From contig NZ_VTAV01000011.1 of NCBI RefSeq assembly GCF_008180195.1, positions 100,355 to 164,354 of the forward strand: DNA of 64,000 nt, in the 5' to 3' direction. Source of the DNA: Sphingobacterium phlebotomi (lineage in GTDB: Bacteria; Bacteroidota; Bacteroidia; Sphingobacteriales; Sphingobacteriaceae). Positions 42,913-51,259 of the stretch are shown one piece after another. The notes under the pieces were generated by a model. The model did not search any database and was not told the origin of the DNA. It worked only from the letters and a program-made list of their open reading frames with translations. Every line of letters starts with the position of its first letter. Position 1 is the first letter of the stretch. Made by a program: the position numbers and the translations under genes.

Positions 42913-42948
42913 GGATTCTAAATTTCGGATATTTCAATAAGAACTTGT

Positions 42949-43944
42949 ATGATAATGGATTATTTGGAAAGAAACACTGCAAGCGAGAACGATGTGGCAA
43001 CATCTTGGCTTTACGCCTTATTTGCCGCTAATCTGTATAGATTCTGCCCACAGATAGATACGGTCAGTTATCCTGATATTTATCACCGATTAGTGGCGTC
43101 TAGGTATCGTGCCTCAGATGATCAGTTATCGGAAGTACTGCCGGTCAAACAAGAAGTTTTAGCTGGTCTGACGTCATACATCCATGAGATAAAGAATCGA
43201 CCCGGTATTGTTGCCACCTTCCATACCGGTTCGTATCGTCAACTTAGTCGTGTGATGTACATGCAGGGGGCAAACGTGGCGGTGGTTATGTCTAGTGAGA
43301 TTTTAGCCGAACAGGGCGAATATCTATTCGCACAACATGCGAAAATGGAAGACGTTGGCGCATTACAACTGATTGATGCGGATGCAGGTAACTGTCTCAT
43401 AAAGATGTTGGTAGCGTTGCGGGACGGCTACCATATCGTAGTTTATATGGATGGAAATCATGGCGCTGCACCTACTAAGGATGAATCAGATAACGAGGAA
43501 GTGCCATTTTTCAATTGTAATCTTCTTGTACGTAAAGGCCTCGCTGTACTATCCCATAAACGGAATATTCCGATTTATCCTATCCTTTCCTCTTTGGACG
43601 ATGAGAACGAAACATTGTATCACAGCTATCCCACTATCTCTCCAGATAGCGAAGAACCGCTGGAACACTATACATCGCGGGTATTTCGGACGCTATATGG
43701 ACATTTACAGGAAGTTATTTCCCCTAAACCTGAGATGTGGGAGGGATGGTTATATGTCCATACGATGCCTGGAAGACGGGAATGGAGCAACAAAAGGAGA
43801 CGATATCAGTCATACTGGCCCTGCCGTGTCGGAACTCGGTATTATATGATGATCAGCCCTCGATATACCTGTCAGGAGATCGGAAAATTGTCTTTTTTGT
43901 GTATGCGTAAATGGAAACGTTTAACAAGACAGATGAAGAATTAA
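42949..43944 (+). CDS. LpxL/HtrB-like acyltransferase (LPLAT superfamily), divergent
   Basis: 331-residue protein with the layout of late lipid-A acyltransferases: IVATFHTGSYRQLS (87-100) at the motif I position, LRDGYHIVVYMDGN (157-170), VPFFNCNLLVRKGLAVLSHKRNIPIYPI (185-212) and PEMWEGWLYVH (261-271). Motif I has H92 but Arg instead of the acidic residue five positions on, so catalysis differs or is lost. There is no obvious N-terminal membrane anchor as in LpxL. It follows the peptide terminator by 37 nt and precedes a histidine kinase by 48 nt; a role in acylating the peptide or a lipid signal is inference. Start 42949 or 42955. Confidence 0.75.
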   Translation: MIMDYLERNTASENDVATSWLYALFAANLYRFCPQIDTVSYPDIYHRLVASRYRASDDQLSEVLPVKQEVLAGLTSYIHEIKNRPGIVATFHTGSYRQLSRVMYMQGANVAVVMSSEILAEQGEYLFAQHAKMEDVGALQLIDADAGNCLIKMLVALRDGYHIVVYMDGNHGAAPTKDESDNEEVPFFNCNLLVRKGLAVLSHKRNIPIYPILSSLDDENETLYHSYPTISPDSEEPLEHYTSRVFRTLYGHLQEVISPKPEMWEGWLYVHTMPGRREWSNKRRRYQSYWPCRVGTRYYMMISPRYTCQEIGKLSFLCMRKWKRLTRQMKN

Positions 43945-43992
43945 ATTTTTTTAGTAATTTTAGCGGTAGAAGCACTACCATATTCAACCGCG

Positions 43993-45051
43993 ATGAAGAA
44001 AATTACTGAACTTAAAGTTCCTTTTCATGTCCTCATCCATCTTTTAGGGTGGATTGCCTACTATTGGTTAACAGCTTCACGTAATCAAACAAGCGAATTT
44101 GAAGGGAATACATACCTCGCAGCCGCGAGTTTCCTTTTGCTCTACATTCCACTTTTTTATACTGTTTGGTTTATTCTCGGATACTGCGCAACGCGACGTG
44201 CTTGGAAATTTTGCTTTTTGATACTGCTCTTATTTTACCCGACATTGGTAAGCATAACTTATTTGATGATTTATAAGTTATTTCCGCTATACGACATTGT
44301 ATTCTATAACAGTGATTACAGACTAACGTGGGGTGATCTTTTTTCTACATTAATTGTGGAGTATTGTAAATTGCTAGGACATGTTTTTTTATTTAGGTTA
44401 ATTATATGGGGAATTCGATCCATCGCTATTCTCAAGCAACAGAAAAGCGAGAATAGTGAGCTAAAAGAGCAACAACTGCGCTTTGTATTGGATGGTCATT
44501 TTCAATACAATGTCCTCTCGGCAATAGCAAACCAGCTTGCGCTGAAAGGAAATTGGGAATTTGCACGATCATTGGGTAGACTGGGAAGTGTTCAGCGTTA
44601 TAGCTATGAGAAAACCCAGGCTCGACTTTCGATGATAAGTTTGCGGGAGGAAATCAATCAAGTAGAAAGTCTGATCGATGTCATCCGACTCCAGTACGGG
44701 AGTAATGATGTGGTGGAATATGTGAAAAAAGGAACGGTGGAAGGGCATAAAGTACCACCTGTTTTATTATTGAGTTTCATGGATAATGTCTTAAAGTATG
44801 CTTCCGTTAAGGGGAGCAGGCGTTCCATCAAAATAAAAATAGACTGTCAAGACGATATGTTTACATTCGTTGCCATCAACAAATTTGAAGGTAAACGACG
44901 GTTTAGGCGCAGTAGTGGTATTGGGTTGTCCAGTGTTCAAGAGCGTTTAGATCTTTTAGCACAACAGCGATATAGCTTGCGCTATGGCAAGCGTTTAGGG
45001 TATTTCTTTGTGGAATTAACAATTAAACAAAGTGAACATGGATCAGCCTAG
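43993..45051 (+). CDS. LytS/YehU-type sensor histidine kinase, divergent
   Basis: 352 residues. Four hydrophobic segments (about 10-27, 41-66, 71-97, 116-141) form the membrane sensor; then a short coiled coil and the His_kinase domain. The usual PHFLFN dimerisation motif is GHFQYNVLSAI with H169; the N-box is PPVLLLSFMDNVLKYA (Asp264-Asn265 replacing Glu-Asn); the G-box is SGIGLSSVQERLDLL (308-322). No periplasmic ligand domain, so a hydrophobic or membrane-accessible ligand is plausible. It overlaps the response regulator gene by 14 nt. Confidence 0.88.
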   Translation: MKKITELKVPFHVLIHLLGWIAYYWLTASRNQTSEFEGNTYLAAASFLLLYIPLFYTVWFILGYCATRRAWKFCFLILLLFYPTLVSITYLMIYKLFPLYDIVFYNSDYRLTWGDLFSTLIVEYCKLLGHVFLFRLIIWGIRSIAILKQQKSENSELKEQQLRFVLDGHFQYNVLSAIANQLALKGNWEFARSLGRLGSVQRYSYEKTQARLSMISLREEINQVESLIDVIRLQYGSNDVVEYVKKGTVEGHKVPPVLLLSFMDNVLKYASVKGSRRSIKIKIDCQDDMFTFVAINKFEGKRRFRRSSGIGLSSVQERLDLLAQQRYSLRYGKRLGYFFVELTIKQSEHGSA

Positions 45052-45772
45052 CGCTAGATTACGTGTGTTTCTTTTGGATGACGATCCCGTCATGCTACGT
45101 GTATTATACAGCTATTTGCAAACGGATAGTCGTGTGATCGTTGTTGGAACTGAGACGGATAGTATCCGTGCACTCCAATATATGCGCAACAATCCCGTAG
45201 ACCTTTTGATTTCAGACATTGTTATGGATGGGTTCGACGGCATTTCCTTAGTCAAATCTATTCAGCCCCGCCCAGCGGTGATTTTGGTAACAGCATATGC
45301 GGAGCGTGCCATGGATGCTTTTGGAATACAAGTAGACGATTGCATTCCAAAACCTGTCGATTATGCCCGTTTGGCAGAGGCGATAAACCGGGTAATGTGG
45401 AAAGCTGCCCATTCGGAAATCTCCGTGAAAGATTTTATGTTTGTGAAAGATGTAAGGGAGGGATTTGATGCAAAAATCGTCTTTGCAGAGGTCGGCTTGG
45501 TTAAAAGTGACAAAAATTATGTCTGTTTCCATTTATCAGATAAGCGAAAGATAAGAGCCCGTACGACACTCCGAGAATTGCTATCCGTATTGCCCTGCAA
45601 TATATTTATCCAAGCGCATCGTAGTTACGTCGTCAATATCCACAGAGTTATGAAATTTTCACGCGCAATGCGACAGTTTTATTTGCTGGATTACGATACA
45701 CCACTATCCATTGGCGCTGAATATCTAGATGATTTTATCAAAGCCTACTATCCTTCAGAGGGTAATAATTAA
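45038..45772 (+). CDS. LytTR-family response regulator
   Basis: 244 residues from ATG 45038 (GTG at 45032 is an alternative). The receiver domain (about 8-120) has the acidic triad LDDD, phospho-acceptor D60 in LLISDIVMDGFDG and K105 in IPKPVD; the LytTR DNA-binding domain (about 145-238) has FAEVGLVKSDKNYVCFHL and FIQAHRSYVVN. The start lies within the kinase gene, implying translational coupling. Targets are likely direct repeats; candidate repeats are upstream of the peptide gene (42394-42485). Confidence 0.93.
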   Translation: MDQPSARLRVFLLDDDPVMLRVLYSYLQTDSRVIVVGTETDSIRALQYMRNNPVDLLISDIVMDGFDGISLVKSIQPRPAVILVTAYAERAMDAFGIQVDDCIPKPVDYARLAEAINRVMWKAAHSEISVKDFMFVKDVREGFDAKIVFAEVGLVKSDKNYVCFHLSDKRKIRARTTLRELLSVLPCNIFIQAHRSYVVNIHRVMKFSRAMRQFYLLDYDTPLSIGAEYLDDFIKAYYPSEGNN

Positions 45773-45821
45773 CGCTAAACTTAAAATTTCAAAAAATATA
45801 TAAACTGTTCCTGTTTTTGGT

Positions 45822-45868
45822 TACATTTGTTTATGTGTGTCGGCTGCATAGTATAATTCTGCAGCCGA
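45822..45868 (+). promoter_or_regulatory. Promoter and 5' stem-loop upstream of DUF485-actP
   Basis: Exact -7 box TACATTTG (45822-45829) followed 10 nt later by a perfect 9-bp inverted repeat TCGGCTGCA (45840-45848)/TGCAGCCGA (45860-45868). The hairpin would lie near the 5' end of the mRNA, 33 nt before the ATG. Confidence 0.5.
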
Positions 45869-45901
45869 TGTTTCAATTCATAAACCGTTCCAAAAATTAT
45901 T

Positions 45902-46198
45902 ATGCACGTTAACAACTCGTCTACAGAAAAAGAAAGTCTGACTAAGCGAAAATCTGCCCTAGGCATACGCTTATTTTTCATTTACCTTATTTGTTACGCC
46001 GGTTTTGTACTAATTGGCGTATTCCAGTACGAATTATTGGCTGTTCAAGTACTCGGTGGGCTTAATTTGGCTCTAGCATATGGGATTGGACTTATTGTAT
46101 TTGCCGTTATTCTAGGGGTGGTATACAATTATTACTGCACAAAATACGAAGATGAAGTGGAAGCTGAACAAACTAATGAAGAGGGGGGGGCTGTATGA
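45902..46198 (+). CDS. DUF485-family small membrane protein (YjcH-like)
   Basis: 98 residues with two membrane spans (about 22-45 and 52-75) and a Glu-rich C-terminal tail. DUF485 proteins are regularly encoded just before ActP-type symporters, as here, and are taken to be accessory subunits. The stop overlaps the next start (ATGA), preceded by a run of eight G (46183-46190), so length changes in that run would fuse or uncouple the two frames. Confidence 0.9.
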   Translation: MHVNNSSTEKESLTKRKSALGIRLFFIYLICYAGFVLIGVFQYELLAVQVLGGLNLALAYGIGLIVFAVILGVVYNYYCTKYEDEVEAEQTNEEGGAV

Positions 46199-48129
46199 TT
46201 TATGAAATTTCGTACACCGCACTTATATTCTTCTTTATTTTTGTTGGACTGGTCGTAGGGCTTTCCTTTTATTTCGGAAGGAAGACCAGTTCGTCTTCTT
46301 CTTATTACGCTGCGGGCGGACAGATTCATTGGGGGGTCAATGGAATTGCTTTTGCAGGCGATTATTTATCGGCAGCATCTTTTCTGGGGATTTGTGGGAT
46401 GATTGCCATATCGGGGTTTGATGGCTTTTTGTACGCTATCGGTTTCCTCGGAGGTTGGATTGTCGCTTTATTTCTTATTGCGGAACCATTCAAACGCTTA
46501 GGGAAATATACTTTTACCGATGCCCTGAATGCCAAGTTTAATTCGCGGGCAATAACGCTGTCAGCATCTGTCAGTACTTTGATCGTATCGATCTTCTATC
46601 TCATTCCCCAAATGGTGGGGGCTGGTGATTTGGTGATGCCACTTCTTGGTATGCCGCACTGGGCCGGTGTGCTATTGGTTGGAGCAATCGTCATCGTCAT
46701 CGTAGCTAGTGCCGGTATGGCTTCAACGACCTATGTGCAGTTTTTAAAGGGCGGCTTACTGATTGTGCTTTCGGTGGTGCTTACATTTTTCATTTTGAAA
46801 AACGGATTGACGCTAACGCCGGACTTCAAAGGCAGTAGTAGCCACTATACTTTCATGGAGCTAACACCACAAGTGGAAAATGACAAAGTGATAGCGGTAT
46901 CTGACTGGGACGTCGTTGTGCAGCAAAACGTGGGAAATAAAACGTTTGTCAAACTTTCGCAAAATGGGGTTGAACGATGGTTTGATTGGACGCAGGATCA
47001 GAGCGGGCCTTTATTGAGAGAGACACTAACCGTTACACAACAGGTTGATGGGCAGGCATTGTACAATGGGGAGCCTAAGGAAAACCGCCGTTTTTATCAA
47101 GTCGGACATATGAGCAAGATTGTGGTCAATGGGGAGGAAGTGCCACAAACAGGGCCCGTTGGTCCGTTCGAATTCCTATCGACGCTACAAGAAAGTGAGA
47201 TTGTTCGGTTTATGCAAGTAAAATTTGCGGATGGGACAGACCAGGTGTCACTTTATTATCAGGAACCCACAACCGGAGAAGCCTTTATGCTTCCTGGTCT
47301 CAAATACAAGATTGGTCGTGATGCGAATTTATGGAGCAAACTGGATTTCATTTCCTTGATGTTAGCACTGTTCTTGGGAACAGCTGCGCTACCTCATATC
47401 TTGATTCGCTATTATACGGTCAAAACACCGCGTGATGCACGCAAATCTACGATTCTGGCTATAGCTGCCATCGGCGGTTTTTATATCCTTACCTTATTTA
47501 TGGGGCTTGGGGCTGCGGTGAATGGTGTTTTAGATGTGGAATCAAGCAATATGGCTGCCCCTTTATTGGCGCGCGCATTTGGTGCGGTTCTATTTTCCAT
47601 TATCTCGGCAGTGGCGTTTGCCACGGTATTGGGTACAGTAGCCGGATTGATTGTCGCGTCCTCGGGAGCAATAGCACATGATTTTATTGATGTGTATCTA
47701 AAGAAAAATTTGAGCGACCATAGGAAGGTTCAAGTTGGAAAAATTGCCGCCTTTGCCGTTGGCATTTTTGCTATCTTGTTAGGAATGGCATTTAAAGGAA
47801 TAAACGTTTCTTTTCTGGTGGGATGGGCATTTGCTATTGCTGCATCAGCAAATTTACCGGCCATTTTATTCTTACTTTTCTGGAAGAAAACTTCAGAAAC
47901 AGGAATAGCTGCATCCATTATTGTGGGCATTGTATCCTCCTTGTTAATTATTCTTACTTCACCCACGATGTGGGATAAGTATGGGTTAGACCCAACGAAT
48001 GCAGTACACCAATTGGAAAATCCGGCATTGATTTCTTTCCCGCTCGCGGTATTGACCGTTTATTTAGTGTCGTTGCGGTATCCTAAACGGAATAACGTAG
48101 CAAGCATCGAAAACAATACCGCACAGTAG
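46195..48129 (+). CDS. actP: ActP-like sodium:solute (acetate/monocarboxylate) symporter with large insertion
   Basis: 644-residue SSS-family symporter, about 13 membrane spans. Conserved parts: YYAAGGQIHWGVNGIAFAGDYLSAASFLG (about 37-66), FYLIPQMVGAGDLV, TAALPHILIRYYTVKTPRDARKS (396-418). Between about residues 206 and 375 is a hydrophilic segment of roughly 170 residues, far longer than in E. coli ActP, that would face one side of the membrane. Import of acetate, pyruvate or a related acid is likely. In an operon with the DUF485 gene; the upstream LytTR two-component system may regulate it. Confidence 0.88.
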   Translation: MIYEISYTALIFFFIFVGLVVGLSFYFGRKTSSSSSYYAAGGQIHWGVNGIAFAGDYLSAASFLGICGMIAISGFDGFLYAIGFLGGWIVALFLIAEPFKRLGKYTFTDALNAKFNSRAITLSASVSTLIVSIFYLIPQMVGAGDLVMPLLGMPHWAGVLLVGAIVIVIVASAGMASTTYVQFLKGGLLIVLSVVLTFFILKNGLTLTPDFKGSSSHYTFMELTPQVENDKVIAVSDWDVVVQQNVGNKTFVKLSQNGVERWFDWTQDQSGPLLRETLTVTQQVDGQALYNGEPKENRRFYQVGHMSKIVVNGEEVPQTGPVGPFEFLSTLQESEIVRFMQVKFADGTDQVSLYYQEPTTGEAFMLPGLKYKIGRDANLWSKLDFISLMLALFLGTAALPHILIRYYTVKTPRDARKSTILAIAAIGGFYILTLFMGLGAAVNGVLDVESSNMAAPLLARAFGAVLFSIISAVAFATVLGTVAGLIVASSGAIAHDFIDVYLKKNLSDHRKVQVGKIAAFAVGIFAILLGMAFKGINVSFLVGWAFAIAASANLPAILFLLFWKKTSETGIAASIIVGIVSSLLIILTSPTMWDKYGLDPTNAVHQLENPALISFPLAVLTVYLVSLRYPKRNNVASIENNTAQ

Positions 48130-48153
48130 AGATGTCATGTTTGCGTCGAAAGA

Positions 48154-48190
48154 AAAAAGCTCGATTCTATTGAACAGAATCGAGCTTTTT
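48154..48190. terminator. Bidirectional terminator between actP and dcp
   Basis: Perfect 15-bp stem AAAAAGCTCGATTCT/AGAATCGAGCTTTTT (48154-48168/48176-48190) with 7-nt loop; A/T arms serve both convergent genes. Confidence 0.92.
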
Positions 48191-48222
48191 AATGTTGTGA
48201 ATGCATCGCCTAGGCGTAGTGA

Positions 48223-50253
48223 TTATTTGATTAACCCTGCACGTTTCAACAAGGCATCTACGCTAGGTTCTTTTCCACGGAAACGTTTGTATAGGGTCAT
48301 TGGATGTTCGATACCTCCTTTAGAAAGAATATTTTCCTTGAATTTGTCGGCAACGGTCTTGTCAAAAATTCCTTTTTCTTGAAAATAAGCATAGGCATCA
48401 GCATCCAATACTTCCGCCCATTTATAGCTGTAGTATCCCGAAGAGTATCCACCATTAAAAATATGTGAAAACGAAGGACTCATCGCGTTTTCCTTAACAT
48501 CGGGTAGTAGCTGGGTAGAGACAAAGCAACTATTTTCAAATGATTTTACATTGTCGATATGCCTTGGGTCTTGTGCATGCCAACCTATATCCAATAATCC
48601 GAAGCCCAGTTGGCGTAAAGTAGCCATCCCTTCCATAAACGAAGCTGATGCTTTGATCTTATCAATAAGCTCCATCGGGATGGTTTCTCCTGTTTGATAA
48701 TGTTTGGCGAAAAGCTCGAGCGCCTCTTTTTCGTTGCACCAGTTTTCCATGATTTGACTGGGTAGCTCTACAAAATCCCAAAAAACAGAAGTCCCTGATA
48801 GGTTAGGGTAGGTGGTGTCGGCCAACATACCATGCAGGGCATGGCCAAATTCGTGAAAGAGGGTGGTCACTTCGTTAAAGGTCAGTAGAGACGGTTTGGT
48901 AGCTGTCGGGCGCGTAAAATTGCATACAATGGATATGTGTGGTCGCTCATCCTTATCCTCTTTACGGTATTGTGGTTTAAAAGATGTCATCCACGCGCCA
49001 TTACGCTTACCCTTTCTCGGAAAGAAATCAGCATAAAATACGGCAATCAAATTGTTGTTGCTATCGTTGACTTCAAATGTGCGTACCTCGTCGTGGTATT
49101 TGTCGATATGCTGCACTTCGTGGAAGTACAAGTCGTAAAGTCTCTGGGCAATGGTAAAAACACCGTCAAGTACTTTTTCGAGTTGAAAGTAAGGTTTCAG
49201 CAGCTCGTCGTCTAAATCAAATTTTTCCTGCTTTAACTTCTCACTATAATACGCTGTATCCCATTTTTCGAGTTGCTCTATTCCGTGTAGTTTATTCGCA
49301 AAAATGCTTAATTCCTGAAACTCTCGTTCTGCAGCTGGTTTTGCTTTGTGCAATAAGTCATTTAAAAATGTCTCCACCTTTAAAGGATGTTGTGCCATAC
49401 GCTCTTCCAATACAAAATGGGCATGGGCATCGTAACCGAGCAATTGGGCACGTTGAAAACGTAATCGTACAATTTTAAGGATATTTTCCTCGTTGTTATA
49501 TTCGTTATTTTGAAACGCTTTTCGTCCGGCGGCGATCGCAATTTCTCGACGAAGCATTCGGTTATCCGCATACGTTAGGAAGGGGATGTAGCTTGGAAAG
49601 TCCAACGTAAATATCCAACCCGCTTTGTCCTGCGCTTCGGCGAGTCCTCGAGCCGCTTCGATCGTTCCTTCCGGCAGACCGGCTAAATCCTGCTCATCCG
49701 TAATGTGCAGTTGATAGGTGTTCGTTTCTGCCAATACATTTTCTCCAAATTTTAGCTTTAATACAGCGAGTTCAGTATCTATCTGGCGCAGCGTTTCTTT
49801 TTTCTCTTTATCCAACAAGGCACCGTTTCTAACGAAATCGCGATAAGATTTTTGTAATAAAGTTTGCTGTTCCCCATCTAATGAAAGCTTGTCTTTCTGC
49901 TCATATACAGTTTTTATCCGTTCGAATAATAATGGATTTAATGTGATGTCGTTGGCAAGCTCAGCCAGTTTTGGAGCTACTTCTTGCGCTATCTTGTCGA
50001 GCTCATCGTTGGTTTCTGCAGCATGTAGGTTGAAAAATATATTGGAGATACGGTCTAGTTCCATGCCGGAATATGCTATCGCAGCTATGGTGTTCTCAAA
50101 AGTAGGGATATCCGGGTTGTTAATGATTGCATCGATTTCCGCTTTCGTCTTTTCAATAGCTAGGTCAAATGCTGGAATATAATCTTCATTTTTTATTTGT
50201 GAAAACGGAGCTGTATCATGCGCCGTATTGAATTGTTTGTTTAATATAGACAT
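48223..50253 (-). CDS. dcp: Peptidyl-dipeptidase Dcp (M3 oligopeptidase)
   Basis: 676-residue zinc metallopeptidase that cleaves C-terminal dipeptides from oligopeptides. The M3 zinc motif is TLFHEFGHALHGML with the downstream Glu; C-terminal SHIFNGGYSSGYYSYKWAEVLDADAY is diagnostic. No signal peptide, so probably cytosolic. A TAATTTTG box (50258-50265) 4 nt before the ATG gives it its own promoter inside the end of the tetR gene, with essentially no leader. Confidence 0.95.
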   Translation of the reverse strand: MSILNKQFNTAHDTAPFSQIKNEDYIPAFDLAIEKTKAEIDAIINNPDIPTFENTIAAIAYSGMELDRISNIFFNLHAAETNDELDKIAQEVAPKLAELANDITLNPLLFERIKTVYEQKDKLSLDGEQQTLLQKSYRDFVRNGALLDKEKKETLRQIDTELAVLKLKFGENVLAETNTYQLHITDEQDLAGLPEGTIEAARGLAEAQDKAGWIFTLDFPSYIPFLTYADNRMLRREIAIAAGRKAFQNNEYNNEENILKIVRLRFQRAQLLGYDAHAHFVLEERMAQHPLKVETFLNDLLHKAKPAAEREFQELSIFANKLHGIEQLEKWDTAYYSEKLKQEKFDLDDELLKPYFQLEKVLDGVFTIAQRLYDLYFHEVQHIDKYHDEVRTFEVNDSNNNLIAVFYADFFPRKGKRNGAWMTSFKPQYRKEDKDERPHISIVCNFTRPTATKPSLLTFNEVTTLFHEFGHALHGMLADTTYPNLSGTSVFWDFVELPSQIMENWCNEKEALELFAKHYQTGETIPMELIDKIKASASFMEGMATLRQLGFGLLDIGWHAQDPRHIDNVKSFENSCFVSTQLLPDVKENAMSPSFSHIFNGGYSSGYYSYKWAEVLDADAYAYFQEKGIFDKTVADKFKENILSKGGIEHPMTLYKRFRGKEPSVDALLKRAGLIK

Positions 50254-50257
50254 ACGG

Positions 50258-50265
50258 CAAAATTA
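50258..50265 (-). promoter_or_regulatory. dcp -7 promoter box
   Basis: Minus-strand TAATTTTG, exact TAnnTTTG, ending 4 nt from the dcp start codon, in the 17-nt gap after the TetR gene. Confidence 0.4.
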
Positions 50266-50270
50266 CGCCT

Positions 50271-50990
50271 TTATTTTTTTCCCTTGGTTGTTTTTTTCTT
50301 TTTGGCATCTTCAAAATCCCGAAAGATCAATCTTTCAATGGTCTTTTCGATGCGCTCCCGACCTTCGTCTTCGTTAATGTCGATACCGCTTACCGTACTT
50401 CCATTGTTTTTAGCATGTAAAGTCAAATAGTAAATTCCGCCGAGAATAATGGCGAGGGTGGCTTGGATATCGATATCTGTATCCGAAAACTGGTTTGCTA
50501 TGAGATCAAGAGCACTTTTACCGACTTCTTCTCGGTCTTCAGCGATTTTTCGTAATAATTTGTTTTTTACACCCATTTCCCAATGAATAATACGTTGCAT
50601 GGACTTGTCCTTTAGGAACGAATCGAACTGTAATTGGAATAAATCACCGGTATCCTGTGCATTGATAGGTTTTGGATTTTCTGCAAACTCCGCAATTTGC
50701 GTTTTAAGCTTTCCTGCCCAAAAATCTTTTTCCAGAATATATTCCTCTATCAATCCATCTAAATTTCCAAAATAGAGATATATGAGTTTCGGGTTTAAAC
50801 CAGACTCTTTCGCTATATTGGTAATGGTAAGCCCTGAATATGTGTATTTCTGCAACACTTTGCCTACTGTTGCTATTAACCTACGCTTGGTTCGTTCTTT
50901 ATCCCGTATGGGGCCAGCTACAATTTTGCGGGGCTTTTTTGCAGGAGCAACTTCTGACGCTTCAATAGCTTTATTTTTCTTTCTCGCCAT
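50271..50990 (-). CDS. TetR-family transcriptional regulator
   Basis: 239 residues with a basic, low-complexity N-terminal extension (MARKKNKAIEASEVAPAKKPRKI) before the TetR helix-turn-helix: KRRLIATVGKVLQKYTYSGLTITNIAKESGLNPKLIYLYFGNLDGLIEEYI (about 33-83). The C-terminal ligand domain is not assignable; the tail is again lysine-rich. An imperfect palindrome in the upstream gap (51042-51063) may be its operator. Target genes unknown; fabV (divergently no, same strand upstream) and dcp are neighbours. Confidence 0.92.
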   Translation of the reverse strand: MARKKNKAIEASEVAPAKKPRKIVAGPIRDKERTKRRLIATVGKVLQKYTYSGLTITNIAKESGLNPKLIYLYFGNLDGLIEEYILEKDFWAGKLKTQIAEFAENPKPINAQDTGDLFQLQFDSFLKDKSMQRIIHWEMGVKNKLLRKIAEDREEVGKSALDLIANQFSDTDIDIQATLAIILGGIYYLTLHAKNNGSTVSGIDINEDEGRERIEKTIERLIFRDFEDAKKKKTTKGKK

Positions 50991-51041
50991 GGTATGTTTT
51001 TCTTTTTATCTATTATTATCCTATACTTTGTAAAGTTGGCT

Positions 51042-51063
51042 ATTTATATTGGAAATATCAAAT
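51042..51063. promoter_or_regulatory. Possible TetR operator
   Basis: Imperfect 22-nt palindrome ATTTATATT-GGA-AATATCAAAT in the AT-rich gap upstream of the TetR gene. Weak evidence: position and symmetry only. The rest of the 51.0-51.2 kb gap is AT-rich with no gene. Confidence 0.25.
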
Positions 51064-51201
51064 AGATAAAATTTTTTTTTCTTTATTTTGTTGCTTGTGT
51101 ATTAAGATGTTATTGCAATTATTTTGATGAAATTTTGCTGATTAATTCTTAATTTATTTCTTCTATTACAAAATAAAAAAACGGAAAAAGAGAAGAATAA
51201 A

Positions 51202-51235
51202 AAAGGCAGTAAGAATTATTATCCTTACTGCCTTT
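51202..51235 (-). terminator. Terminator of fabV
   Basis: Perfect 12-bp stem AAAGGCAGTAAG/CTTACTGCCTTT (51202-51213/51224-51235); A-run to its left gives the U-tract on the minus strand. Confidence 0.88.
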
Positions 51236-51259
51236 ATCCAGCTTTATAGTAGATGCTAT

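Noticed and set aside
42782..43003. 73-codon minus-strand ORF over the peptide terminator
   Set aside because: It runs antisense through a terminator and the start of the acyltransferase gene with no coding features.
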